64,000 bases of DNA from contig JAUPFP010000034.1 of assembly GCA_036925085.1 (NCBI GenBank), forward strand, positions 620,001-684,000, in the 5' to 3' direction. This document shows, piece by piece, positions 32,701-45,739 of this stretch. The translations under genes were made by a program, and so were the position numbers. Under the pieces are notes generated by a model. That model was not told the DNA's origin, did not search any database, and saw nothing but the letters and a program-made list of their open reading frames with translations. This DNA comes from Brachycybe producta (Eukaryota; Arthropoda; Diplopoda; Playtdesmida; Andrognathidae). Every line of letters begins with the position of its first letter. Position 1 is the stretch's first letter.

Positions 32701-33737
32701 TTAGTAAGTTGGTAACCAGACATCTAGCCTCTATCCAAGCCATTTTGATTGGAAAAAAGCATGATTGCAGTTTTTCTAATGAAAATGATTACTTCACAAT
32801 TGGCACCTGGGCCACAGATTGAGAAACATTCGCTTGATTTTGCATGAAAATCCGAACCTTTGTTATTATTAAAGCGGCAAATACACGTTCAATTTTGGCT
32901 TGTCAATCTGTAGGCGTTGTAATCACATTTTTTTTTTTTTCAAAATATAATGCTTTTTTGGGATGAATTTAATTCCATAAAAAGTTTATGAAAATATTAT
33001 TAAGTGATTCAGGTGTACCATTCTACTATTCTAATTTCTAACGCATTCATTTTCTCCTTCGTGTTAATGTGCCTCAAACGCAGAATAATCAAGAGTTCGA
33101 ATATAATCTGTGTTCATAAAACATTTTAAATCTTTGATTTATTTTTGAATTCTTAACAGATTCTTTCAAATGACGAAGATTACCAGATCGAAATCGTTCA
33201 CGATTACGACATGCTTCCAAACAGAAGGCCGAAAATGTTGTGTCAGACTGCGGCTCACGTATCGGGAGCCGCATATTTCTATCAGAAGTCGGACATTCGC
33301 TTGGACGACGACAATCCGTTCGACAGAAACAACAACTCAAAGGTACTTTTTCTTCCCTCCACGATGCAGTTGAGAGTGAGATTACAAATGATTCTAATTC
33401 TAATTTTGTTTGTGAATAAAAAAAGAGGATCTTTGGGGTTTGCATTCATCCGAAGTACGGCGGTTGGTTCGCTCTCAGAGGAATTATGATCTTCAAGAAC
33501 GTTTTGTGTTCCGATCTAAATCGAATCGAGCCACAAGACGTCGTTTCTACGAACGAGATGAGGATCGAACTTCTTACTTTATTTAATTACCATTGGCAGG
33601 ATTGGACGTATCGTGACGTTGTACCGTCCGCCGAAAAGTATTCCGTAGCGCAGAAACTCTACTTTCAGACGAAACCGGCCGACAGAAAGAAACTTCTACA
33701 AACGTCGCCTCTTTTTAGACATAATTGGAATCAATAA
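29748..33737 (+). CDS. MMACHC: Cobalamin-processing protein cblC
   Basis: Cytosolic enzyme that removes the upper axial ligand of incoming vitamin B12. Four exons, 29748-29870, 32236-32466, 33160-33342 and 33426-33737, give 282 aa, the length of the human protein. Exon 1 ends KGFEFHPFK, like the family's FGFEVYPFQ. Then come [21 protein letters not shown] and a glycine-rich insert (EGGGGGGSL) before [11 protein letters not shown]. The core [22 protein letters not shown] contains the conserved His (residue 151 here). [18 protein letters not shown] and [14 protein letters not shown] follow. Exon 2 must end at AAG before GCAATA, since only this keeps phase 0; it is a probable GC-AG intron. Exon 4 follows an A-rich acceptor. 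Intron 1 (2.4 kb) carries several nested transposons. The Pro-rich C-terminal tail of mammals is absent. Confidence 0.95.
30255..30637. mobile_element. Inverted-repeat element with CGATAGT repeats
   Basis: Ends CTCGTTTTCACGATAGT and ATTGCCGTGAAAACGAG are inverted repeats. The interior repeats ACTATCG, ACTATCATCGTGA and TATTGCAA words in both orientations, giving extensive foldback potential. Its family is unknown to me. Confidence 0.6.
30649..30837. mobile_element. hAT-like element, ACAGGCAA family, copy 1
   Basis: 189 bp between exact 8-bp duplications ATGCAGTC (30641-30648 and 30838-30845). Inverted ends are ACAGGCAAGTGTGCTCAGCA and TGCTGGGCACACTTGCCTGT. Inner GCCCCGCCCTTTTATGA and TCATAAAAGGGCGGGGC also pair. 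A related copy lies at 49088-49229. Confidence 0.85.
31075..31354. repeat. Family A copy interrupted by a hAT-like element
   Basis: Centre and right arm (CTACCCGTCTAGAGTTCTTAAC, TCTTCATTTTGCTCCTGAAA, GACAGAATAA) end in TTTTTACACATTAAAAGCAGCAT. The rest of the arm end resumes after the insertion as AGCAGCATTAAAAATAAG at 32169. Confidence 0.65.
31355..32168. mobile_element. hAT-like element, CAGTGGCGTAGCTAGG ends, in family A
   Basis: 814 bp with the exact 8-bp duplication AGCAGCAT on both sides (31347-31354 and 32169-32176). The ends are CAGTGGCGTAGCTAGG and CCTAGCTACGCCAGTG. The right terminal segment is present twice: an internal copy ends ...CCTAGCTACGCCACTG at about 31987, and both copies contain GAAAGTCGATTTAT and a long C run. 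There is no transposase. It inserted in the family A copy of MMACHC intron 1. Confidence 0.8.
32532..32864. mobile_element. hAT-like palindromic element, TAGGGYTCGG family, copy 1
   Basis: About 333 bp flanked by ATTATTAA (32524-32531 and 32865-32872). Inverted ends lie around TAGGGTTCGATCGATTTTCATGCAA and TTTTGCATGAAAATCCGAAC. Shared subterminal words are AAATGTTTCTCGATCTGTGG and CTTCACAATTGGC. The centre contains GGCTAGAACTCTAGTTGACAAC. It lies in MMACHC intron 2. Confidence 0.75.
32985..33130. repeat. Family A half copy, MMACHC intron 2
   Basis: Degenerate right arm (TTCTAATTTCTAACGCATTC, CAGAATAATCAAGAGTTCG) ending TGTTCATAAAACATTTTAAA, about 30 bp before the exon 3 acceptor. Confidence 0.6.
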
Positions 33738-36700
33738 CTGAAAAAATATAATAGATAAAAAACTTTTTAAAATGTAAATTAAGAGATTCTCAACTCTCGA
33801 TACGTTTGCATTTCAGAAAAAAATTTCTTATTTTAAAAACTAGAAGAGTAACTGTAACACATAATGAAGAAATTTCAATAGATCAAATTTCTATGTCCTT
33901 TTTGGACCATGATGTGTTTTTTTTTCTCGATTTTTGGCACAACTTCGAGTGAGAATCGAAAAGGAAGAATTTGAAATTGTTAGAAATAGTTGATTTTAAA
34001 ACATATCAACATGAAAACACTCGTAATTCAAGTAGTTCGTTTATTCTTCTAGTTTATAAATGCGTTTTGTTTTTATACACGCAATAACCAGAGGCCTCAT
34101 TACAAGAAAATCGTAATCATACAATATGATGTTACATTTTATGACACATAATGACCGTCATATTATGATGTATATCAGTCAATGTTAGTCAGAAAGGTAT
34201 GATACATATATGACAGTAATAGTCATACGATATTCTCTTCTAATTTATCTTTGTGACTGTTACAAGGTTATTGAAGTACATTATTAAAATTTACAGTCAT
34301 ATGATAGTCTTAATAACTTTCTGTAATGAACTTCAAGGGCCTCATTACAGAAAGGCATTACGACTGTCATATGACAGTAAATCTAGCTCATAACCTCCTA
34401 AAAGTCACAAGAACAAATTGCAAAATTGTCATTGACGTGTGTACAGACATATATATGACAGTCGTAAAATAGCACACATGCAGTGATATCATAAGGTATG
34501 ATTGTTATAATTTTGTAATTATTTCTGTAATGAGTCCACTCAGGAGTTCTGTTCTGTGGTGTTATAAGTATTAGGAAAAGAAATTGAAAGCATTGTAGTA
34601 GTAACTGTAGCTCAAAAGTTTTTTTTACTCAAGTTACTTTACTTGCAAGATAGACCTGATGTGTCTTAACTACCGAAAGTGCAATAATTTATGCAAATAT
34701 GGAGGACTTATCTCTAAACTATTTTAAGCCATGAGAAATTGTTATAAGGAATCAAAATCTCTTATTATTTTGTCATTTTTCTACATTCCTTTTTACAAAG
34801 AAACCAAAATTATTTTAAAATTTATATTATGAAGTGGCGATCACATAGGCGAAAACGGATAGGACGAAAAAAAATCAGATAACACGAAAATATATATTTT
34901 TTTCGGTCCCTTAGAATAAATTGCATTAAAAAATTTCTTTTAAAACAAAAAAAAATCTATTTAGGTTCCTTTCATTTCTCGTTAAACGATTTCTACTGTA
35001 TTTACAGCAGCAAGATTCACTTCTACAGTATTTGTTCTTAAATAAATTGCAAAGTTCTACAAATTTGATAATACTCTTGCAAGATTTGCACTGGTTTCTT
35101 GCACATTGACTTGCTAGAAAACGTTGATGTTAGTTTTGTTTGCAATAAATTAAGCAAAATTCACAGCAATAATTGACTCATATTGCTGGGGGAAAAAATA
35201 ACCATTGTGATTGCCACATAACGAATTGTGATATGATGGGAGGCAACTATTTTTTAATAATTTAATTAATATGTAAATCGATTCAAATGTTACTTATATT
35301 CAGGAAAAATCAAGAAATAAAAAGTAACGAAAACCGTTAGATTTGTTAAAATCGACAATTAATCTATAATTATTCTGTTTAAATGATCAAAGTTTAAAGT
35401 GCTGCAGAAATGCCACACACAAACACATAGGGAGAGGAATTGGGGGGGGGGGGTGAACTCGGGGTACTGGTGTGACCTCTTCATAATGTTTCACAGTTCG
35501 TACATCAGTTATCGTTATTTTTTCATGTTATAACGTTTATCTCTTATTTAGTGGATGCCACAAGGAGAGGAAAGTGATTCGTATTACAAATGCCATTAAG
35601 TATGATGATAATTCATCTGCGGAATATCCATCTGCACCTTTATTTTGTATTACGACATTTATTATCTTAAGAAATTATAACAAGTGCATTGAAGATATTT
35701 CATTAATATTTCTACTCTGTCTTTTATGATAGGAGGATTTGCAAAAGACCTTTGGGTATGTCATGAATCGTAAGTGACGAGTGGAAGATTTTCTCGTACC
35801 ATACAAATCTACTCGCGTTCCTTATCCGCCCAATCTTATGATGAGCAAATGTCATTTATTGTTTTGCTCATCTTTGCCATTGAAAAATTATGGTTTTTTT
35901 TGTGGCCAATTGATAAATAATACGTAGTATTCAGCAATTGGCTACATGTAGCTATCAGATAAAATACATAAAACAATATAATAGTATATGTGTTATATAT
36001 GTAATAATAATTAGTTTAATCAAAAATAGTGATGTGCCATTGAAATATTTCACATGACATGAGTTTGAAATATTTCAAAAAAATATGAAATTTATTTTAA
36101 AAAACCTGTTTCCAAATACTGAAATTATAAACGAAAAAAAAATGGTGATTTGTAATTGGTTCATAGGAATATTTTAAACATGTTTTACCATTTGTGTCAT
36201 TTTTGTGTTGACTTTTTAATTGATTAATATTTGAGCCTATTACTTCATAATTGAAGTTTAATTTTGACTGGTGTTTTCCATTTTTGGATTATGCTCAGCC
36301 TCAGTCTTTTATTTGCTTTGCTATCAAGAGTCTTTGTTTGGTTATTTTTTTTCAGTTGAAACATTTAAATGTTGGCGCGAAATTTTCGACGCATTGTTTC
36401 TGACAAAAACAAAAACAAACAAAAAATCTACATTGGCGCTCCATACAAAGATGTTACTTCCGATTTCTGATTTGATATCTCAATAATAATTAATTATATT
36501 TAAGTACCGTAGAATTTCATATCTCATTTTAACGTTAGGAAGGAAACAAAAAAAGAAAGCAAAAGTAATTTGACATACTTTTATGCTTGAAACAAAAAAA
36601 AAATACAATCATGACATTTTATTTTTCTGTCAATCAGTTGCAATTAAAAAAACCAAAGACAGTTTAAGTTGTAATTAGTAAATTAATTATTAATAATAGT

Positions 36701-37463
36701 AATTGTTAGAGAGAAAAAAAAGTGTGGATAACAAGATTTGCGAACTTCCGGCATTTGACCGGTTTGAGTAAAATTTGCAACAATGAATGAAGGACAATTA
36801 TTGACAAATAATAAATTCTTCTCCTGAAAAAAGTTTTACCTGCAAAACAACAATTTAATATGTTGTTTCTAATTTTTTTAAAAAACACGTTGTTGTTGTT
36901 GGAGAGAGAGAGAGAGAGTTCATTGTAATTTCATATCGCGTTTCATTCAGTCGCAACTTTACAAGTTTGTTAAGAAGAAAGAATGAGGAGGAGGAGGAGG
37001 AGGAGGTGCCCGCCTCAGTTTTAAACTTGTTGCTTGCTTTTTCCAATACTTCTTCTCAGTGTAATCATTTAGAAATTTTTTCAACAAAAAATGTTTTAAA
37101 AGTCTGATCAGATTTGAGTGAATGAGTTTGTCTTGTGGTCCATGACCTAAATTTTGAGTTTAATATGATTTTAGGCGTTTGTTAAATTAGATAAAAAGTT
37201 AATATTATTATATACTTGTATTTTATAATGTTGAGGACTAGAATAAGAAGATTCGCCACGCGTCTTTTAAAAGAGCAGCTCTTCTAGTCTAGTAATAAGT
37301 TAATAACCATCTTTTTTAAAAAAAAAACTGGATAAACAATGTTACAAAATTTAAAATATTTATTTTATAATATTCTGTCGTGTCATAAAGTTACTTCAGA
37401 AAAAATGTGAATATATATTTGATTATTTTTGGTTTTAATTCAAGTTTATTTAGTAAAGAAAAA
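33738..37463. other. MMACHC-ARHGAP45 gap
   Basis: 3.7 kb with a degenerate family A copy (about 33795-34060), two adjacent foldback elements with CTCATTACA ends (34093-34535), an AT-rich element at about 34830-35230 with inverted GTGGCGATCACAT / TTGTGATTGCCAC ends, a G11 run near 35443, and small AG and GGA microsatellites just before the next gene (36903-37006). No coding exon is supported. Confidence 0.5.
34093..34535. repeat. Two tandem foldback elements with CTCATTACAG ends
   Basis: The first runs from CCTCATTACAAGAAAATCG to TTTCTGTAATGAAC, the second from CCTCATTACAGAAAGGC to TTTCTGTAATGAG. Interiors are TGACAGTCATATGA-type palindromes, also seen in fragments near 4.1-4.3, 57.5 and 61.3 kb. 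Confidence 0.6.
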
Positions 37464-40400
37464 ATGGAAACTTTAAGTCGAAGATTTACTAATACTTTTG
37501 GAACTTTGAAAGGAAAAAATTCAAAATTGGTTTCATCTGGACAAAATTCAGTAAGTAATTTTCTTTATTTGTTATTTAATTTAATTTGTATCAAATGTAA
37601 TTTAGGTAAATACTAAACTTGTCATTGTTATGTCACAGTTTTGTGTTCTTTACAGTAAAATATGATTGAAATTTAATTTAACCATAAAGCAGTTCAAAAC
37701 TGAACAATTTTATAACACCTGATTTTAGAAATTTGGTTATTCTGCGTTTCAGAAGAGAGACATTAAGGAGAAATTTAAAATGTTTTAGAAACTAGAACGG
37801 TAGCTGATTCACTTAATAGTATTTTTTATGTTCATAATCTTTCAAAATAAACTTTTTATAGACATAAAATTCAAAAATATCGTCTGCTAAGCATCTATTT
37901 CAAGTTGGCTCATTTTAAAACTCACACAAAACTTGAGGTAATTAATTAAGCTGATATTCTAGTTTTTAAAACACTTTTCAAGTTTCTCTTAATTTTGCTC
38001 CTGAAATCAAGAATCATCAAAGGCGTTTACTTTTGGTCAAACAACAATTGCCTTCCCAATAATATTGACCAATAGACTACAACCATCACATGGCAGAAGA
38101 ATGTTATAATATTTTAATGTGAGAGGTGCATTCGATAACTGCTGCTGTGATGGCAATTACTGAATCAGTTGTCATTGAAAGGTCAAGTTAGGCAATGGGC
38201 CGATGAGAAGCATAAATGCCATTCTTTTATGGTGAATCATGTTTTTGGACCTTTTCTCTTCCAAATGTATTTTAGAGTCTATGGAATTTTCCTCCTGTAA
38301 ATTTATTGATTTTGCCTAATTTTGACAGGTTGGAAAATTTTTAAAAGGTTCGAAGTTAAAAATGAATGTAAACCAATAAATTAAGTTTGTTTATTCAATA
38401 ATTAACTTAAATGTAAATGCATTAATATCAGATTTTTAAAAATATTTATATTTTATAATTATAAAGAACTATTATTTATTAAATTATTAAGACTAATGCA
38501 GTTTTAATAATTTTGAAACAAATAAAATTAAAATTAATTCAGATGAAATTAAAAATTTAATTTCTTTACATATTCTTTTAATTAACAATTAAGCCGGTTT
38601 TAAAGTGTAAATGCCGATTGAACTCTTGAAGGAGCAGGAACAGAATTAATAAAAACTTGAAAAGTGTTTTAGATACTAGAAGGGTAGCTCGATCACTTAA
38701 GGATATTTTAACGTTGATACGCTCGTATTTATTGTTTTTAAGCTTTTTACATAATCTTAAAAAAATGATCCAAAATAAAACAGATGATGATTTCAATTTT
38801 TGTCTATAAAAACCCCAGAATAACCAGAGTTTTAAAAAAAAACTCAGCAGTTCATAAAACGTCTTAAATCGAACAATTAAAAACCATCTATGGCAATTGA
38901 GCTAATTGCAGGTATTTTATTTACTGATGACAATTAATGTGAGTTGAATTCAATTTTACTCTCAGTAGAATATGGTAGCATAATTTTACTGCTAAAATTT
39001 AAATTTTGTCCACATGTATTGATTGACATGTGTGTTTTGTATGTTTTTTTTTCTAAATATCTATACACTCTTCTTATTTTTTCTTCTTCCGTACATTCCC
39101 GAACCCCTTTTTAGTGAAGTTCCAAAGTAGGCCTAATATAGAATGTCATTATTTCAAATGTAGGCCACAGGCAACTAGGCCACAATTGACTTTGGCTTAA
39201 CTTTTTTTTTATTATATTATTTCTGTCATCTTCTTTCAGTGTAGGCAACACAACAAACGCATTTTATTGTTATTAGTTACTTATTATTAATAGGGACCTA
39301 TTTTGTTTTCAACTTCTTTGTCAGTAGTTCTAAATGTTAATGAAGGTGTGTGTCTTTTGTATTTATTTTGTTAGTTCATTTGTGGGTGTTTTTAAGTGTA
39401 GATTCTATTATTATTAATTATATATAGGTGCTTATATACATGTAGTTGAAGAACAAAAACAATGAATGACTGAAGAATACAACAAGTACTCATTGGAAAC
39501 AATAATTAAGAATTAGCAGCTGCACTTTTTCCTAGTAATAAGAACAACATCAATTAATTATTGCTTGACATGAACAGCAACAAAGTGATTTTAATATTTA
39601 ATAATGATTAATGAATAATAATTATATAGCAAATATGAACTTCATTAACATCCTTTTGCATCTTCAATTAATAAGTCTCCTGTAATAAATTAACTACTAT
39701 GTGAAATAATTTAATAAATTTATATAAATATTAAAAGTATGTCTACGGCTTCTTATAGTTCTGTGTTAAGAGATCAAACAAAAATTAAATTTCATTAAAA
39801 TAGTTAATTAGATTTTGTTTTAAAATAGCAAAATAGGCTGTTTGACATATTTTATATTTAGAAATGTTCTAACTAATTTGTAAGTATATTTTTTATAAAT
39901 TTTCTAATTAAATATATTTTATAAATTTTCTAATTAAATATATTTTATAAATTTTCTAATTAAATGTATTTTATAAATTTTTCTAATTAAATATATTTTT
40001 TAAATTTTTCTAATTAAATATATTTTATAAACTTTCTAATTATATTTTTATAAATTTTCCAAGTATACATGTATTATAAAATTTCTAAAGTTTGAAATAT
40101 TAAAAAAACTACAGTGGAAATCGTTTAAAAGCGAAATAGAAGGGCTGGGAATAATTTTTCGTGTTAAAAGAAATAAAATTTATGCTATTCATTTCATAAG
40201 CTATTTTAATAGACAACCCTATTTCGTGTTATCCGATTTTTCGTGTTTTCACTGTATATTGGTTATTTAATTATGTTTTAAAGAAATTTTAAAACCAAAC
40301 ATTGTTGAGTTAGTAAATTTTTTTAAAAACAACACATTATGAAACTTAATTATTAAATTGTATAAAAAATATTTAAATTATAAAAATTAATTTATATTAA

Positions 40401-43400
40401 AAATTATACGCGACGCAAATAATCAAATGAAATGCAGTGCATTTAAAACAAAATTTGGCAACAAATTCAACTTATTATTATTATTTGAAAGAAAGAAAAA
40501 AATTTAAAACATGTGTGTAGAAAATAAATAAAATATTTTTACAAACACAGATTTATATGTTTTGTTTTCCAAAGTAAATGACGAGGAAGATCAATTTATT
40601 TGGTTTTTTGTACTTTGATCGTGATCCTTGACCTCTTTCTTCGTCCCTTTAAAATTACCAAGTTCATAATAATAACTCTTAAAATAAAAATTCCATTTGT
40701 TCTTCTAATCATTCAATATGTAAATAATTAAGAGAGCTCGTTAATCATACGCTAATTAAAGTGACTTCGTGATAAGAACTCAATGATTAAGTACCGCATA
40801 TACATTATTATACACTGTACGTTCGTGTATAAATATTAAGTACTACATATTATAAGAAATACCTTATCTTTTTAAGATTGATGAAAACACACCCCTCTAT
40901 ATTGCACTTAAAATATAAAGTATAATAATAATAATAATAATAATGATCATCATCATCATCACACGCCCTTATTAATAATTAATTAAGTGATATAAATAGG
41001 GTGTTAATGGAAAAATGAGTCATGAATGACAGATAGAACTACAAACTGACCATAAATAGACCTCTAAACAACTCTCACTTTTTGTGTTGTTTTGGGTTTG
41101 ACCAATGATCAAACCACATTTTAACATTTTACAAATAAAATAACAATTAATTGTTTTCTTTTCAATTGTTTGCTGTTTAAACGTGTTTCATTCAGCCTTG
41201 CCGCCTTTTTTTTACGATTCAACTAAAGTATGCCACCAGGTGGAGAATTATGTAAATGAGATGAAGAATAATAAATAATAACAAACCCACTGCCCAATGT
41301 CCACACATATAGCTCCTCCTGTGTTTACACTTTAATAACCCTTTATATCTCGAAATATTACTGAGGAGGAGGAGGCCCACAAGAGGGACACACATTGTTT
41401 AGACCAAGCATGTCAAACTCGCGGTCTGCGGGCCGAATGCAGCCCACAACGAATATCTTTGTGGCCCAACCCTTGTCAGATCCAGGATTACTGACATTCA
41501 ACTTGGGTCAGTTTTGAAAGTAATCACTGCGAACAAGATTTCCCCCGAAGTAGGAAAGATTGTAGCAGAGAAGAGGGATGCCAAGTGTCAGGAAGAAAAC
41601 ATTCATTTTACCGTTGTCCATCTTCTTTTTATGCTGTACTTTTCGAAATAAACTTACGTTTCTATAAAACAATATTGAAGTTTTTGTTTTTTTTGTGGCC
41701 CACATAAACTTAGATCTTGTTCATTTGGCCCGTGTTAGTCTTTGAGTTTGACAGGCTTGATTTAGACACAACTTTAGAGCAAATTTTTTTTTAATAAACT
41801 AGAAAAGTAGGCGAATTTGCTCTAAAGGTATTTTCATGATATCTTTTAAAATAAACTTTTTACTAAAACTTGACGGTTGGTTTAAAACTTCAATCAATAG
41901 TTTATTTTTAAAGATTATATATATAACATCCTTTTAAAACACATTCATTTACTTATTAGGGAGGAGTTTTGTCTATAAAAAGTTTATTTTGAAAGATATC
42001 TACATAGCTACCCTTCTAGTATTTATAACAATTTCTAGTTTCTCTCCGTTTTACTCCTGAATGGAGCAGAGTTCGAAAATCAGCTGTTCATAAACTATCT
42101 TAAAAGTAATTTTTTAAAATTAGATTTACGTTCATTATGACCTGAAAATGACTTGTTTAGCTCACAGACAAACTTTTGCAAAATTCAGAAAAGTTCATAA
42201 AGTAGGTCTCCTTATAATATACATTATAATATGATAATTTATTTGTTGTTTCCAATAAATTTTAAAGTGTCATAATGGTAACCTCGAGGTTATTATTGTT
42301 AATTATAAAATTCCGGAAGTAAAAGAATTTCTATCAAGAAGAAGAAAGAAAAAAATATAATGTTTCTTCGAATTATGTTGTTTGTTTTTCTACCTAAAAA
42401 TACATCTCGCTGTTGTTGTTGTTGTTAGTGTAATATTAATGCAATTGATATCAAACAATATGAAATAATAGTAGGTTCAATAAGGGTATATTATATATTT
42501 TGTGTATTTATTTTAAAAAAAAAAAGATTGTAGGTTTTAATATTATTAATTGATGCGTATCTCAATTTAGATAAAGAAAGAGAATAAATCACTGTTGCAA
42601 GATAACCAATCATTAGTTTTACTAAACGTGGATTTTTTTTATATTATTGATAATTTATAAACTATTTTTATTGTGACCTTTTCCAGTCATATTTTTCTTA
42701 TTTGCAAGTTCAAAATTTTAGAATTTTTTTTTATTTCAACGAAATTTAGGAGAGAAAAAAAAACTGCTGGGTGTTTTTTTCTTATTATTATTATTATCTG
42801 TCTCCTCCATATTTTGTTTAACAAAAAAAAACTTGTCAAAATGTGTAAAACAACAAAAGAAAATTAACATGTATTGAGGAGAAGAAGAAGAAGAAGAAAA
42901 AACAGCTAACATATAAGCCTATTGAGAATTTGTGCTTTTTTGACCTCACCTGGATGAAAAAGTAGACTCAAGACCCCATTTTTTGATCATCTTTTTCATT
43001 CACAAAAAGCCACAAACCAAGTTACGAATATTTTTTTTCTTCCATTATTTTTTTAAAAAAAACTCTTATTTCTAGGCTATATATTTTATTAGGCTATAAT
43101 ATTTTTTTGTGTCATTTTTTTATATTTTTCTTTTGAGTTCTTCTCCACTCGAAATGTAATTTGCATTCAAGTAGAAAGAAATGTTAAGCAAACACACAAA
43201 AAAATGGACGTTCTTGAAATGTCTGAACTTGTTAAGATCATAATAATTAAAATTCTTTGAAAGTTTAATTTCTTTTGCTTTCCAATAAAAATACAATAAT
43301 TTTAAAAAGAAAATTGATGGAATCCTCCTCGCCTCCATGTAATTTATAAATCAAAGGATGCTATTGAGATTTGAGAGTGACTACCTTTGTTGCAGTGGTG

Positions 43401-45695
43401 GGAGCCTTGTGGGAGGCTAGTAGCTTCTATCAATATTAACAATTTTAGAACACACAAGAAATGTTGAGCATTGGATTTGAGGATTTCGAGTTGATTGGCA
43501 TTTAAGAATGAATAAAACAGATTTGGATTTGGATTCACTAGTATTAAGAATTTTGCTTCAACGTTTGTAAATACAAGGTGTTCCAAATAAATGCATACAC
43601 ACTTTGTTTCTTAAACGTTAACGTAGACACTACCTCATGGATTTGTACGACAGTTTTCTTCGATTTCTTGTCATAATTTGTAAAAATGTGAAGAAATTAA
43701 AAGAGAATTAACGCACAATTAAAAAAGTTGTTTGCAAATCATTTTCTTATTAATGTCATTTAAATATAAAGATGTATTGCTTTTATATCTAATCTTTATT
43801 TGAACATTTACTCTTAAATTTAAGAAGAAAAACATGGCATAGCAACCAAGTGCATACATTTTTGGGTGACAGCAGTATAATTGAATTCTCAACAAACAAA
43901 AATGACAAGAAATTACAAGTGTATATTGGAAATAAAACAGTGTAAATGCAATATACAAAAATTTCTCATAAAAAAAGACTACAAAGTTTGTAAAACTAAA
44001 GTCGTTGACTATAAATTAATTCAGCCACTTAATTAGGGTTTTTTTCTTTAGAACAGTACATGTTTTATTTACATAAAATGAACAATAGTATCGCATATTT
44101 TGCATTTTTTTAAAGTTTATTTTCTATTTTGCATAAAAACCAATTTTTAAAAACAGTTTGCAGTTTTTAAATGTTCATTTGCATAACCGTATTGGCCTTG
44201 CTAAATAGAAATAACTAACTGGAACTAAATTTGTATACGAGTATAGAAAACAACTTAAAGAGTTTGTTTGTATTTGCATTTTAAATGATGCAATTCCATG
44301 AATTGATCATAAACTTCTTAGAAATAATTCTGATTCTCAATGCGAGGCTCGCATTTCCATATGGACCCAATATATAATACACATTCTTCGTTTGAGACCT
44401 GGTGTATCGTCCTTCATATTGAGAGAATGTCTTACCACAAGAGGCGGCGGCCCAGAACACAAACTTTCATTATTACAATGGCTATAATAATCATTGTGTA
44501 TTCATAAATGCTAATGTCCTGATGTTTCAACTACCATTTAATGTCATTTTTAGAGCGTATAAATATTTCAAAAGAGAATAATAAAAAAATTTTATCATTT
44601 GTTTACTGTTTGTATTTTATGCATTATGAACTTTATGAAAGATTGTAAAATTGTAAATAAGTCGTGTGTCTATTTTATTGTGTGAGTAAAAGTATAATAG
44701 TGGAGGGGTTTTTTTTCTCTTCTTCGTCTTCATATTTTTTTGTTAAAAAAAAAAAGAATGACCCAACAAGAAGATTTAAATACACGCCATAGACATTAAA
44801 AGGAAATTAAAACTGCTTTTCAGTTGTTGTTTTTTTACTTCCTCATTCTCTCTATTTATGAATGAAAATAGTATTTACATTTTTAATAAAATAAAAATAA
44901 ACAAATACCACGAATTAATTCAGAATTTATATAAAAAAAAATAGTAGGCCAATATTCCCCACCTACTCACAATTAAACTTTGTCAACTCAAGATTACTGG
45001 TTGAAATATTTATAATGAGCCCACGTCATTTTGTTCTCTAGTTATATAGTTGTAAAGTATACTATTTGGTCGAATAATCTACGGATATTGGCTGTTGATA
45101 ATAGCAGAAAAATCAAAACAAATATGAAAACACAACACAATAGCAAAACACGACCAAAAATCTACTTCTAAATGAAAAAAATCTAATACCGTGAAGTTTC
45201 AGGCGTCAGGAGGACTCAATCAACTGGCTTCTCTGAAGTCCTCCGATTGAGGCACAGTTATTATTCTTTAATAAGGAATGCAAAACTTTAGATGTCGAAT
45301 TGTTTTAAATTTAAAAAAAATACATGTATATATTGTCTATGAAACAATTAACTTCGATATTAAATTGGAAATTAAAACAATTTAGCAAATAGTAATATTC
45401 ACAAGACGAAAAATATGAATACACTAAATCCCCCGACTTACATGGATTCGAGGTACGCGGCTTAATAGATACGCGGTTGTGGTACTTCCCCTTACACTAT
45501 AGCAGCGCATGTTGCGCGCCGCGTATCGATTAGCTCTGTAAACGCAATGACTTGCACGGTTTTTCAACTTACACGGAAACCCCTTTAAGGAACAAATTAG
45601 CCGCGGAAGTTAAGGACTTAACTGTACCATTACTTTGCCCTTAGAGGGCCTTCGAAGACACGTGTACCTACTACTACTACTACCACCACTACTAT

Positions 45696-45739
<44 letters not shown>

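Larger units (their letters stand above)
32467..33159 (+). other. Probable GC-AG intron in MMACHC
   Basis: Exon 2 ends ...QRISK (AAG) directly before GCAATA, and exon 3 starts after TTAACAG with ILSNDEDYQ in phase 0. The next GT downstream (GTAAAG) has the wrong phase. The intron contains two mobile elements. Confidence 0.65.

Noticed and set aside
43344..43586. 80-codon minus-strand open frame followed by a GGTGTTCCAAATAAATGCATACAC-like word
   Set aside because: The word recalls mariner-type termini, but I found no matching opposite end and no transposase motif.
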